Part shown: positions 37,101 to 49,592 of the stretch, one piece after another
How positions within the stretch are numbered: position 1 is the first letter of the stretch
Layout of the letters: each line of letters starts with the position of its first letter
Source: Ornithinicoccus sp045032955
Lineage (GTDB): Bacteria; Actinomycetota; Actinomycetes; Actinomycetales; Dermatophilaceae
Reading direction: 5' to 3'
NCBI RefSeq assembly: GCF_045032955.1
Contig: NZ_JBJFZU010000014.1
Span: forward strand, 7,258-71,257
Length of the DNA stretch: 64,000 bases
Program-made: the position numbers and the translations under genes
The notes under the pieces: generated by a model
What the model was told of the DNA's origin: nothing
The model's database searches: none
Seen by the model: only the letters and a program-made list of their open reading frames with translations

Positions 37101-38717
37101 GATCTCCTCGCGGATCGCGTCCAGCGGCGGGTTCGTCACCTGGGCGAAGGCCTCGATGAAGTAGTCGAAGAGCAGCCGGGGCCGGTCGGAGAGGACCGCG
37201 ATGGGGGTGTCGGTCCCCATCGCGCCGATCGGCTCGGCGCCGGCCTGGGCCATCGGCGCCATGATGATGCGCAGCTCCTCCTCGGTGTAGCCGAAGATCT
37301 GCTGCCGCCGGACCACCGAGGCGTGCGTGTGCCGCACGTGCACCTGGTCGGGCAGCGACTCCATCCGCACCAGGTGCTGCTCGAGCCACTCCCGGTAGGG
37401 CTGGCGGGCGGCCAGGTCGCGCTTGACGGCGTCGTCGTCGAGGATCTCGCCCCGCTCCAGGTCGACGAGGAACATCCGTCCCGGTGCGACGCGTCCCTTG
37501 CGCACCACCTTCTGCTCCGGGACCGGCAGCAGGCCCGACTCGGACCCGAGGATGACCAGCCCGTCGTCGGTGACCCAGTAGCGGGAGGGACGCAGGCCGT
37601 TGCGGTCCAGCACGGCCCCCACCTGGGTGCCGTCGGTGAAGACCAGGTTGGCCGGCCCGTCCCAGGGCTCCATGAGCATCGAGTGGTACTCGTAGAAGGC
37701 ACGCAGGTCGGGCTCCATGGCGGCGTTGTTCTCCCACGCCTCCGGGATCATCATCAGCACCGCGTGCGGCAGGCTGCGCCCACCCAGGGCCAGCAGCTCC
37801 AGCACCTCGTCGAAGGTCGCGGAGTCGCTGGCCTCCGGGGTGCAGATCGGCAACGCGTCGTCGAGGGGACCCGGGAAGAGGTCGCTGCGCAGCTGGGACT
37901 GGCGCGCCCGCATCCAGTTGCGGTTGCCCTTGACGGTGTTGATCTCGCCGTTGTGCGCGATCATCCGGTACGGGTGGGCCAGCGGCCAGGACGGGAAGGT
38001 GTTGGTCGAGAAACGGGAGTGCACCACCGCCAGCGCGCTGGTGAACCGCTCGTCCAGCAGGTCGGGGAAGTACGCCGGGAGCTGGTTCGTGGTCAGCATC
38101 CCCTTGTAGGTGAGGGTGCGCGTCGACAGCGACACCGGGTATGCCGGGGTGCGCCGCTCGATCCGCTTCCGGGTCAGCCAGACGCGGCGTTCCAGCTCCA
38201 GGCCCTCCTCGTCCGGGGCCTCCGGTCCCGCGGCGACGACGAGCTGGCGCATCACCGGCATCACCGACAGGGCCGTCGGTCCGATCATGTCGCTGACGAC
38301 CGGGACGTCGCGCCAGCCCAGCAGGCTCAGGCCGCCGTCGGCGACGATCTGCTCGACCTGCGCGGCCACCTCCTCGGTCGCGCCGTCGCCGGGCAGGAAC
38401 AGGATGCCGACGGCATACCGGCCCGGGTCGGGGAGCTCGAAGGGGAGGACCGCGCGCAGGAAGCCGTCCGGGATCTGGGTGAGGATGCCGGCCCCGTCAC
38501 CGGAGTTCTCCTCCGAGCCGACGGCCCCGCGGTGGTCCAGGTTGTGCAGGGCGGTCAGCGCCGAGGAGACGATGTCGTGCCGGGGCACGCCGTCCAGGGT
38601 GGCGACGAAGGCCACCCCGCAGTTGTCGTGCTCGTGCGCCCCGTCGTAGAGCCCCTCGGGTGCGGCCCCGGGGACGGGGCGCAGCGCGGCAGGGGTGCGG
38701 TGGTGCGGCTCGGTCAT
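34131..38717 (-). CDS. gltB: Glutamate synthase large subunit
   Basis: 1528 residues. N-terminal type II glutaminase whose nucleophile is Cys33 (HEHDNCGVAF), exposed after removal of a 32-residue propeptide; a central domain; the FMN/synthase domain with the [3Fe-4S] cysteines in CIMMRVCHLDTCPVGIA; and a C-terminal beta-helix (GxxxG repeats such as GGRIVVRP, GRTGRNIGAGMSGG). With GltD it makes two glutamates from glutamine and 2-oxoglutarate. ATG 38717 gives the right propeptide length. Divergent from uvrA. Confidence 0.98.
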   Translation of the reverse strand: MTEPHHRTPAALRPVPGAAPEGLYDGAHEHDNCGVAFVATLDGVPRHDIVSSALTALHNLDHRGAVGSEENSGDGAGILTQIPDGFLRAVLPFELPDPGRYAVGILFLPGDGATEEVAAQVEQIVADGGLSLLGWRDVPVVSDMIGPTALSVMPVMRQLVVAAGPEAPDEEGLELERRVWLTRKRIERRTPAYPVSLSTRTLTYKGMLTTNQLPAYFPDLLDERFTSALAVVHSRFSTNTFPSWPLAHPYRMIAHNGEINTVKGNRNWMRARQSQLRSDLFPGPLDDALPICTPEASDSATFDEVLELLALGGRSLPHAVLMMIPEAWENNAAMEPDLRAFYEYHSMLMEPWDGPANLVFTDGTQVGAVLDRNGLRPSRYWVTDDGLVILGSESGLLPVPEQKVVRKGRVAPGRMFLVDLERGEILDDDAVKRDLAARQPYREWLEQHLVRMESLPDQVHVRHTHASVVRRQQIFGYTEEELRIIMAPMAQAGAEPIGAMGTDTPIAVLSDRPRLLFDYFIEAFAQVTNPPLDAIREEIVTSLEGSTGPEPNLLSETPEHARQVVLPFPVIDNDQLAKLRRINLEGEHPEFTPVVVRGLYRVDLGAEALEHRLEEICAEVDAAVARGAFFVVLSDRHADREQAPIPSLLLTSAVHHHLVRNNTRTRVGLLVEAGDVREVHHVALLVAYGAAAVNPYLAMESVENLCSSGQVLDGLDPDVAIRNLIKALGKGVLKVMSKMGISTVSSYRGAQTFEAVGLSRDVVERWFTGTTSQIDGVGLDVIAEEVARRHAVAYPLSGIPPYHRALTIGGEYQWRREGPPHLFGPEAIFRLQHATRQGRYDIFQQYTDLVDEQAGDLMTLRGLFRTNPDREPIDVDEVEPVSDIVRRFATGAMSYGSISQEAHETLAIAMNRLGGKSNTGEGGEDVDRLLDPERRSAIKQVASGRFGVTSPYLVHADDIQIKMAQGAKPGEGGQLPPGKVYPWVASTRHSTPGVGLISPPPHHDIYSIEDIKQLIHDLKNANPKARVHVKLVSQIGVGTVAAGVAKAKSDVVLISGHDGGTGASPLTSLKHAGTPWELGLAETQQTLLKNGLRDRIVVQCDGQLKTGRDVLVAALLGAEEYGFATAPLVVSGCIMMRVCHLDTCPVGIATQNPELRERYTGKAEHVVNFFTFVAQQVRELLAGLGYRSLDEVIGRADLLDTSAAVEHWKADGLDLAPILHMTAIPEGASRRCTTTQEHGLEAALDNQLVELAGPALRDGTPVTGHFPITNVNRTVGTLLGHHITVAAGPDGLPEGCIDLTFTGSAGQSFGAFLPSGATLRLVGDANDFVGKGLSGGRIVVRPSEDAPFVAMDQVIAGNVICYGATAGQVNLRGTVGERFCVRNSGATAVVEGVGDHALEYMTGGRALILGRTGRNIGAGMSGGSAFVLDLQQDRLNPLATANGDLLLFPLAETDRTEEVRALIEEHRELTGSSVAEQLLSDPDWAHRITVITPRQYASVLRIRREAEERGDDPNGPHAWQLILEDSHG

Positions 38718-38873
38718 GGGTTCACCGGTCTTCGGGACGGGGCTGCCGTGGGGGCAACCGGACGTTCACGGGGCGGCCAGCGTGGCCTTGTCGAGCATAT
38801 ATGTGGGGATCAGCATACCTATGCATCCGCCGGGGTGGAAAAGCCGGAGCGGGGGTGTGTCGGTGGCGGGACC
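38718..38873. promoter_or_regulatory. gltB/uvrA divergent intergenic region with AT-rich inverted repeat
   Basis: No gene here. The centre (38795-38826) is markedly AT-rich for this genome and contains GCATATATG and a perfect GCATA-CC-TATGC inverted repeat (38813-38824). On minus the same bases give TATGCT boxes at two places that could be the gltB -10, about 100 nt before its ATG. The repeat would then overlap or flank the gltB promoter, where a nitrogen regulator could bind. No regulator can be named. Confidence 0.4.
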
Positions 38874-38885
38874 TACAGTGGTGGG

Positions 38886-38888
<3 letters not shown>
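38874..38888 (+). promoter_or_regulatory. Leaderless promoter of uvrA (TACAGT, 6 nt, GTG)
   Basis: TACAGT (38874-38879), six nt, GTG 38886; no SD. I saw no SOS-like (LexA) operator of the GAACN4GTTC type in this region. Confidence 0.55.
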
Positions 38889-41857
<2,969 letters not shown>

Positions 41858-41861
<4 letters not shown>

Positions 41862-42298
41862 GCTGGAGCTGTCCGAACCGGCGCACCGCCCTGCAGGCCG
41901 GCGGGGCGCTGCTCGCCACCGGGTCACTGGCTGCCTGCGGAGGAGCGGACCCGGCTGCGGAGGGCGAGGGGACCACCGGGGGCGCAGAGGGTGCTGACGG
42001 TGGTGAGCGGCTGCGGGCGCCGCTGGCCGACACCCCGGTCGGGGGCAGCACCTACTACGAGACCGAGGAGATCATCGTCACCAGGCCGACCGAGGACCAG
42101 GTGCTGGCCTTCGACGCCACCTGCACGCACGCCGGCTGCATGGTCTCCGGCACCGGGGACGAGGGGACCCTGGTCTGTCCCTGCCACAACAGCGTCTTCG
42201 CGGCGGACAGCGGGGACGTCGTCTCCGGTCCGGCGACGCAGCCGTTGGCGGCCGTGGACGCAGAGGTCGACGGCGCCGACGTCGTCATCAGTGGCTGA
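41858..42298 (+). CDS. Rieske [2Fe-2S] lipoprotein with twin-arginine signal
   Basis: 146 residues. NRRTALQAGG is a twin-arginine signal and LAAC (Cys27) a lipobox, so it should be folded with its cluster, exported by Tat and lipid-anchored outside. The Rieske ligands are in CTHAGC and CPCHNS; the second box lacks the usual Gly after His but Ser follows. A Gly/Glu linker separates anchor and domain. It sits between uvrA and uvrC, overlapping both (4 and 8 nt). This position recurs in actinobacteria; the electron partner is unknown. Confidence 0.92.
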
Positions 42299-44198
42299 CC
42301 CGGCCAGCTACCGGCCGGCCACCGGGCAGATCCCGACAGAACCCGGCGTCTACCGCTTCCGGGACCAGCACGGCCGGGTCATCTACGTGGGCAAGGCCCG
42401 GTCCCTGCGGTCGCGGCTGAACTCGTACTTCCAGGACATCGGTGGCCTGCACCCCCGGACCCGGCAGATGGTCACCTCGGGGGCGAGCGTCGAGTGGACC
42501 GTCGTCCGCAACGAGGTCGAGGCACTGCAGCTGGAGTTCTCCTGGATCAAGGAGTTCGACCCGCGGTTCAACGTGAAGTACCGGGACGACAAGTCCTACC
42601 CCTACCTCGCCGTGACCATGGGGGAGGACTACCCCCGCGCCCAGGTGATGCGCGGCGCCAAGAAGCCCGGCACCCGGTACTTCGGCCCCTACACCCACGC
42701 GTGGGCGATCCGGGAGACGCTGGACACCCTGCTCCGGGTCTTCCCGCTGCGGACCTGCTCCGCGGGGGTCTTCCGCCGGGCCGAGCAGGTGGGTCGTCCC
42801 TGTCTGCTGGGGTACATCGACAAGTGCTCCGCCCCCTGCGTGGGACGCGTCGACGACGAGGAGCACCGGCGGATCGCCGAGGACTTCTGCGCGTTCATGG
42901 CCGGGGATTCCGCGCGCTTCGTGCGCCGTCTGGAGCAGAAGATGCAGCAGGCCTCCACCGACCTGGACTTCGAGGCCGCGGCCCGGCTGCGGGACGACAT
43001 CGGGGCCCTCACCCGCGCCCTGGAGCGGTCCGCGGTGGTGCTGCCGGACGCCACCGACGCCGACGTCTTCGCCCTCGCCGACGACGAGCTGGAGGTCGCG
43101 GTCCAGGTCTTCCACGTGCGCGGCGGCCGGATCCGAGGCCAGCGCGGATGGGTCAGCGAGAAGGGCGCCGAGGACCTGCCGTCGATCGTCGAGCACCTGC
43201 TCCAGCAGGTCTACGGGGGTGAGCGCGGCGAGCAGGTGCCGCGCGAGGTGCTGGTGCCGGTGCTGCCCTCCGGCGAGGAGGAGGTGGCGCAGTGGCTGAG
43301 CGGGCTGCGGGGATCGCGGGTGGTGGTGCGGGTCCCCGCCCGCGGGGACAAGCGGACCCTGATGGACACCGTCGCGCGGAACGCCCAGCAGGCGCTGGCA
43401 CGGCACAAGGTTGCCCGCTCCGGCGACCTCACGCTGCGCTCCCAGGCCCTGCAGGAGTTGCAGGAGCTGCTGGAGCTGGAGGAGGCGCCGCTACGGGTGG
43501 AGTCCTTCGACATCAGCCACGTCCAGGGCAGCGACGTGGTCGGGTCGATGATCGTCTTCGAGGACGGACTGGCACGCAAGAGCGAGTACCGCCGGTTCAT
43601 CGTCCGGGACGGCACCGGGGACGACACCGCAGCGATGCGGGAGGTCCTCACCCGACGCTTCCGGCACCTGGCCGACGGACCGGGCCGGGACGAGGAGGGC
43701 CGCCCCGCCAAGTTCGCTTACCCGCCGAACCTGGTGGTCGTCGACGGTGGCCTGCCGCAGGTTCGTGCCGCCCAGGCGGCTCTCGCCGAGGTCGGCTCCG
43801 GGGACGTGGCCGTGGTCGGTCTCGCCAAACGGCTGGAGGAGGTCTGGGTCACCGGCCAGGACTTCCCGCTGGTGCTGCCCCGCACGAGTGAGGCCCTGTA
43901 CCTGCTGCAGCGGGTGCGGGACGAGGCCCACCGCTTCGCCAACACCTTCCACCGCCAGCGCCGCTCCCGGAGCATGACCTCGAGCGCGCTGGACGGCATA
44001 CCCGGTCTGGGGCCGGCCCGGCAGCAGGCGCTGCTGCGCCACTTCGGCTCGGTCAAGGCGATCCGGGCGGCCGATCCGGAGGCGCTGCAGCAGGTGTCGG
44101 GGGTCGGTCCCTCGCTGGCCGCCGTCATCGCCGAGCGGCTGGGGGGCGAGACCACCGCCCCGGCCGTTAACCTGAGCACGGGAGAGGTGCTCGACTGA
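42291..44198 (+). CDS. uvrC: UvrABC excinuclease subunit C
   Basis: 635 residues. GIY-YIG nuclease at the N-terminus (PGVYRFRDQHGRVIYVGKA), cysteines Cys156, Cys171, Cys179 and Cys183 spaced like the proposed [4Fe-4S] ligands of Escherichia coli UvrC, UVR domain (about 205-240) for UvrB contact, an RNase H-like nuclease domain (ESFDISHVQGSDVVGSM, VVVDGGLPQV), and C-terminal helix-hairpin-helix motifs (IPGLGPARQQALLRHFGSV). It makes both incisions around a lesion. GTG 42291 overlaps the Rieske stop. Confidence 0.97.
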   Translation: MADPASYRPATGQIPTEPGVYRFRDQHGRVIYVGKARSLRSRLNSYFQDIGGLHPRTRQMVTSGASVEWTVVRNEVEALQLEFSWIKEFDPRFNVKYRDDKSYPYLAVTMGEDYPRAQVMRGAKKPGTRYFGPYTHAWAIRETLDTLLRVFPLRTCSAGVFRRAEQVGRPCLLGYIDKCSAPCVGRVDDEEHRRIAEDFCAFMAGDSARFVRRLEQKMQQASTDLDFEAAARLRDDIGALTRALERSAVVLPDATDADVFALADDELEVAVQVFHVRGGRIRGQRGWVSEKGAEDLPSIVEHLLQQVYGGERGEQVPREVLVPVLPSGEEEVAQWLSGLRGSRVVVRVPARGDKRTLMDTVARNAQQALARHKVARSGDLTLRSQALQELQELLELEEAPLRVESFDISHVQGSDVVGSMIVFEDGLARKSEYRRFIVRDGTGDDTAAMREVLTRRFRHLADGPGRDEEGRPAKFAYPPNLVVVDGGLPQVRAAQAALAEVGSGDVAVVGLAKRLEEVWVTGQDFPLVLPRTSEALYLLQRVRDEAHRFANTFHRQRRSRSMTSSALDGIPGLGPARQQALLRHFGSVKAIRAADPEALQQVSGVGPSLAAVIAERLGGETTAPAVNLSTGEVLD

Positions 44199-44246
44199 CC
44201 CGGCGCACCGCCGGGGCGCCCGCCCGACCGACCGAGGAGGCCGACC

Positions 44247-45203
44247 GTGACGGTACCCCGATCCGACCTGGGCGAGAAGCAGTCACCTGTCCCCGCCGAG
44301 GCGCCCGCAGAACCCGTGGAACCCGCCGAGACCCCCCGACGCCCTGACCTGGTCATCCTGACCGGGATGTCGGGTGCCGGGAGGACGACCGCGGCCGACG
44401 TGCTGGAGGACCGCGGCTGGTACGTCGTCGACAACCTCCCGCCCGCGATGATCGTGCACCTGGCGGAGGCCACCGCGGACGACCCGCAGCGTCAGCGGCT
44501 GGCGGTCGTGGTGGACGTGCGCAGCCGTGACTTCACCACCGAGCTGGGCGTCGCCCTGACCGGGTTGCAGGAGCGGGGCTGGCGTCCCCGGGTGGTCTTC
44601 GTGGACTCCTCGGACGAGGCGCTGGTGCGCAGGTTCGAAGCGGTCCGACGCCCGCACCCGCTGCAGGGGGAGGGCCTGCTGCTGGACGGCATCCGTCGGG
44701 AGCGCAGGATGCTGGGCGACCTGCGCTCGAGCTCCGACCTGGTGATCGACACCACGAACTACAACGTGCACGAGCTGTCCGCGAAGGTCGACGACCTGCT
44801 GGACGTGCGGACCGGCGTCCGGCTGCGGATGGCGGTGATGGCCTTCGGGTTCAAGTACGGCATCCCGTTGGACGCCGACGTGGTGCTGGACCTGCGCTTC
44901 CTGCCCAACCCGTACTGGGTGCCGGAGCTGCGCGCGTTCAGCGGCAAGGACGAGGCGGTCCGGGACTTCGTCCTCGGCCACGAGCTCGCCCAGGCCTACA
45001 TCGAGCACGCCGAGCAGCTGCTGCGCACCTCGGTCCGCGGCTACCTGGCCGAGGGCCGGCGGTACGTGACGGTGGCGATCGGCTGCACCGGCGGCAAGCA
45101 CCGCTCGGTGGCCAGCACCGACGACCTCGTCCGGCGCCTGGCCGACCTGTCGGAGGTGGGCGTGCAGCTGTCCGCCTTCCACCGCGACCTGGGGCGCGAG
45201 TGA
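44247..45203 (+). CDS. rapZ: RapZ/YvcJ-type nucleotide-binding protein
   Basis: 318 residues. P-loop GMSGAGRTTAADVLEDRGW with Arg46 where most P-loops have Lys; VDNLPPAMI, GIRRERRML, RFLPNPYWV and the C-terminal IGCTGGKHRSVA are hallmark RapZ sequences. The family binds nucleotides or small molecules; RapZ of Escherichia coli controls glucosamine-6-phosphate synthase through RNA, but that role cannot be assumed in actinobacteria. A 30-residue Pro/Glu-rich tail leads. GTG 44247 has GAGGAGG upstream. Order rapZ-yvcK-whiA is conserved. Confidence 0.93.
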   Translation: MTVPRSDLGEKQSPVPAEAPAEPVEPAETPRRPDLVILTGMSGAGRTTAADVLEDRGWYVVDNLPPAMIVHLAEATADDPQRQRLAVVVDVRSRDFTTELGVALTGLQERGWRPRVVFVDSSDEALVRRFEAVRRPHPLQGEGLLLDGIRRERRMLGDLRSSSDLVIDTTNYNVHELSAKVDDLLDVRTGVRLRMAVMAFGFKYGIPLDADVVLDLRFLPNPYWVPELRAFSGKDEAVRDFVLGHELAQAYIEHAEQLLRTSVRGYLAEGRRYVTVAIGCTGGKHRSVASTDDLVRRLADLSEVGVQLSAFHRDLGRE

Positions 45204-46168
45204 AGGGCCCCCGGGTCGTCGCGCTGGGCGGAGGGCATGGGCTCTCCGCCTCGCTGCAGGCGCTGCGGCACGTCACCGAGGCGATCACGGCGGTCGTCAC
45301 CGTCGCCGACGACGGCGGGTCCAGCGGGCGGCTGCGCCAGGAGTTCGACATCCTTCCGCCCGGCGACCTGCGGATGGCGCTGGCCGCCCTGTGCGAGGAC
45401 ACCGCCTGGGGCCACCAGTGGTCCTCGGTCCTGCAGCACCGCTTCCGCGGCACCGGCGAGCTGTCCGGGCACGCCCTGGGCAACCTGCTCATCATGGCCC
45501 TGTGGGACCTGCGCCCCCAGGAGCAGGTGCGTGGTCTGGACCTGGTCGGACGGTTGCTGAACACCCGGGGCAGGGTGCTGCCGATGGCGTTGGAGCCGCT
45601 CGACATCGAGGCGCAGCTGGAAGCCGTCGACGAGACCGGGGAGGCTGACCCCGAGCTGGCGATCGTGCGGGGCCAGTCCCGGGTGGCGGGGCACCCCGGC
45701 AAGGTGCGCACGGCACGGCTCATCCCCGAGGAGCCGCGCGCCTGCCCGGAGGCGCTCGAGTCGATCAAGCTGGCCGACTTCGTCGTGCTCGGTCCCGGGT
45801 CCTGGTTCACCTCGGTGATGCCGCACCTTCTGGTGCCCGAGCTGCGCCAGGCCCTGTGCGACACCCCGGCCCGGCGCATCCTCACCCTCAACGTGAGCCT
45901 CAACGACGACGAGACCTCCGGCTACACGGTGGCCGAGCACGTCGCCGCGATCTCCGCGCACGCCCCCGGTCTGACCTTCGACCACGTCATCGCGGACCCG
46001 CACGTGGTCACCACCCCGGACGAGCGGGCAGCCCTTGAGGCGGCGGTCGCGCAGGTCGGTGGGCGCCTGGTGCTGACCACCGTCGGCAAGCTGTCCCGGC
46101 CCGGTGTGCATGACACGCTCCGGCTGGCGGCGGCCTACCGTGACCTGATGAGCGGGGACGTCGTGTGA
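45200..46168 (+). CDS. yvcK: YvcK/CofD-like gluconeogenesis factor
   Basis: 322 residues. N-terminal VVALGGGHGLSASLQAL nucleotide-binding loop, DDGGSSGRLR, GDLRMALAAL and HALGNLLI, then LGPGSWFTSVMPHLLV, all typical of the family, which binds UDP-sugars and is needed for growth on gluconeogenic carbon in Bacillus and for cell-wall homeostasis in mycobacteria (CuvA). GTG 45200 overlaps rapZ by four nt. Confidence 0.93.
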   Translation: MKGPRVVALGGGHGLSASLQALRHVTEAITAVVTVADDGGSSGRLRQEFDILPPGDLRMALAALCEDTAWGHQWSSVLQHRFRGTGELSGHALGNLLIMALWDLRPQEQVRGLDLVGRLLNTRGRVLPMALEPLDIEAQLEAVDETGEADPELAIVRGQSRVAGHPGKVRTARLIPEEPRACPEALESIKLADFVVLGPGSWFTSVMPHLLVPELRQALCDTPARRILTLNVSLNDDETSGYTVAEHVAAISAHAPGLTFDHVIADPHVVTTPDERAALEAAVAQVGGRLVLTTVGKLSRPGVHDTLRLAAAYRDLMSGDVV

Positions 46169-46260
46169 GTGGGAGCGACCCACGGCGGGGTAGCCTGCCG
46201 GGGGCGATCGGGCAGTCGGCTCAGCCCGCGCCCGCCGAACGGACGAGGAGGATCAGCGCT

Positions 46261-47241
46261 GTGGCGATGACGGCCAAGGTCAAGGACGAGCTCAGCAGGT
46301 TGCCGCTGAGCCGGATGTGCTGCCGCAAGGCCGAGGTCTCGACGATGCTGCGCTTCGCGGGGGGCCTGCACATCGTCGGCGGACGGATCGTCATCGAGGC
46401 CGAGCTGGACACCGCGCAGAGCGCGCGCCGGCTGCGCACCTTCATGGCCGAGGTCTACGGCTCCAGCAGCGAGATGGTCGTGATGAGCCCCGGCGGGCTG
46501 CGCAAGCAGACCCGGTACGTGGTCCGGGCCACCTCCGACGGCGAGTCCCTGGCCCGCCAGACCGGTCTCATCGACCACCGCGGCCGACCGGTGCGCGGTC
46601 TGCCGCCCCGGGTCGTGGGGGCCGGGGTGTGCGACGCCGAGGCGGCCTGGCGCGGGGCCTTCCTCGCTCACGGCTCGATCACCGAGCCCGGGCGCTCCTC
46701 GGCCCTGGAGGTGACCTGCCCCGGACCCGAGGCCGCGCTCGCCCTGGTCGGCGCCGCCCGCCGGCTGGGCATCCAGGCCAAGGCACGCGAGGTGCGCGGT
46801 GTGGACCGGGTGGTGATCCGTGACGGGGACGCGATCGGGGCCATGCTGACCCGGCTCGGTGCGCACGACGCGGTCCTCACCTGGGAGGAGCGCCGGATGC
46901 GGCGCGAGGTGCGCGCCACCGCCAACCGGCTGGCGAACTTCGACGACGCCAACCTGCGTCGCTCCGCGCGGGCCGCGGTGGCCGCCGGCGCCCGCGTCGA
47001 CCGGGCGCTGGAGATCCTCGCCGAGGACGTCCCCGAGCACCTCCGGGTGGCGGGCGCCCTGCGGCTGGAGCACAAGCAGGCCAGCCTGGAGGAGCTCGGC
47101 CAGCTGGCCGACCCCCCGATGACCAAGGACGCCGTGGCCGGTCGCATCCGACGGCTGCTCGCGATGGCCGACAAGAAGGCCGAGGAGCTGGGGATCGAGG
47201 GCACCGAGGCGAACCTCACGCCCGACATGCTGGATGACTGA
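46261..47241 (+). CDS. whiA: Sporulation/cell-division transcription regulator WhiA
   Basis: 326 residues. N-terminal LAGLIDADG-like domain without nuclease residues (MTAKVKDELSRLP, GLIDHRGRPVRGLPP, GAFLAHGSI) and a C-terminal helix-turn-helix (KHKQASLEELGQLADPPMTKDAVAGRIRRLL region). WhiA acts with WhiB in sporulation septation in Streptomyces; in non-sporulating actinobacteria it is presumed to act on division genes. GTG 46261 has GAGGAGG nine nt upstream; the ATG six nt later is an alternative. The in-frame extension to 46165 is unlikely. 92 nt separate it from yvcK. Confidence 0.95.
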   Translation: MAMTAKVKDELSRLPLSRMCCRKAEVSTMLRFAGGLHIVGGRIVIEAELDTAQSARRLRTFMAEVYGSSSEMVVMSPGGLRKQTRYVVRATSDGESLARQTGLIDHRGRPVRGLPPRVVGAGVCDAEAAWRGAFLAHGSITEPGRSSALEVTCPGPEAALALVGAARRLGIQAKAREVRGVDRVVIRDGDAIGAMLTRLGAHDAVLTWEERRMRREVRATANRLANFDDANLRRSARAAVAAGARVDRALEILAEDVPEHLRVAGALRLEHKQASLEELGQLADPPMTKDAVAGRIRRLLAMADKKAEELGIEGTEANLTPDMLDD

Positions 47242-47285
47242 CGCAGCGTCAACCACCGGTGTGGTGAGCGCCCCCGGGATGCGGC

Positions 47286-47291
47286 TAGGTT
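47286..47291 (+). promoter_or_regulatory. Candidate gap-pgk-tpiA promoter -10 (TAGGTT)
   Basis: TAGGTT (47286-47291) would start a transcript near 47298 with a 67-nt leader to ATG 47365 and its GAGGAAGG. A short inverted repeat ACCAC/GTGGT (47252-47265) lies just upstream and could be an operator or the end of whiA transcription. Confidence 0.45.
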
Positions 47292-47364
47292 GGTCGCAGG
47301 ACGACGGCGTCTGCACGTGCGGCACCTGTGCGCCGCAGCCACTCAACGAGGAAGGTTTCCACCC

Positions 47365-48368
<1,004 letters not shown>

Positions 48369-48369
<1 letters not shown>

Positions 48370-49592
48370 TGCGCACGATCGACAAGCTGAGCCAGGAGCT
48401 GGGCGGGCTGGCCGGTCGGACCGTCCTGGTCCGCAGCGACCTGAACGTCCCGCTGGACGGTTCCACCATCACCGACGACGGTCGGGTGCGGGCGTCCGTC
48501 CCGACCATCACCCACCTCACCGAGGCAGGTGCCCGGGTCGTGGTCTGCGCCCACCTGGGACGGCCCAAGGGCGCGCCCGAGGCGAAGTACTCCCTGGCTC
48601 CGGTCGCCCGCCGCCTCGGCGAGCTGGTGGGGGACGGGACCAGCGTCACCTTCGTCGAGGAGACGGTGGGCGCGCGTGCCGCGGCGGCCGTCGCGGCGCT
48701 CGCCGACGGCGACGTGCTGGTGCTCGAGAACCTCCGCTTCAACCCGGGGGAGACCGCGAAGGCGGACGAGGAGCGGGCCGACTTCGCCCATGCCCTGGCC
48801 GACCTGGCCGACGCCTTCGTCTCCGACGGCTTCGGCGTCGTGCACCGGGCGCAGGCCTCCGTCTACGACGTGGCCCGCCTGCTGCCGCACGCGGCGGGCG
48901 AGCTCGTCCGATCCGAGGTCGAGGTGATGCGCCGGCTGCGGGAGGACCCGCAGCGCCCGTACGCGGTCATCCTCGGCGGTGCCAAGGTGAGCGACAAGCT
49001 GGGCGTCATCGAGTCCCTCATCACGGTCGCCGACCGCGTGCTCGTCGGTGGCGGCATGGTCTTCACCTTCCTCAAGGCCCAGGGCCACGAGGTCGGGACC
49101 AGCCTGCTCGAGGAGGACCAGGTGGACACCGTCCGTGGGTACCTCGAGACGGCGGCCGAGCGGGGGGTGGAGATCGTGCTGCCCACCGACATCGTGGTCG
49201 CCGACTCCTTCAGCGCCGACGCGGCGCACGAGGTGGTCGCGGCCGACGCCATACCGGCGGACCGGATGGGGCTCGACATCGGGCCCGAGTCCGAGGAGGT
49301 CTTCGCCCGTGCCCTCGCCGACGCACGTACCATCTTCTGGAACGGCCCGATGGGCGCCTTCGAGATGGCGCCCTATGCCAGCGGCACCCGGGCGGTCGCC
49401 CGGTGCCTGGTGGAGCGCACTCGGGACGGCGCGATGACCGTCGTGGGCGGGGGCGACTCCGCTGCCGCGGTCCGGGAGTTCGGGCACGCGGACGACGACT
49501 TCGGGCACATCTCCACCGGCGGTGGGGCCAGCCTGGAGTACCTGGAGGGCAAGGAGCTCCCCGGGTTGCAGGTCCTGGAGGAGCGAGCATGA
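48369..49592 (+). CDS. pgk: Phosphoglycerate kinase
   Basis: 407 residues. Substrate loops VRSDLNVPLDG and HLGRPKG at the N-terminus, ILGGAKVSDKLGVI, WNGPMGAFE and the nucleotide loop VVGGGDSAAAVREFG are intact. Transfers phosphate from 1,3-bisphosphoglycerate to ADP. ATG 48369 overlaps the gap stop by one base (TGATG). An ATA isoleucine codon, very rare in this genome, occurs here in DAIPADR. Confidence 0.97.

Noticed and set aside
38718..38885. LexA/SOS box upstream of uvrA
   Set aside because: No GAAC-N4-GTTC-like sequence was found in the intergenic region or before uvrB.
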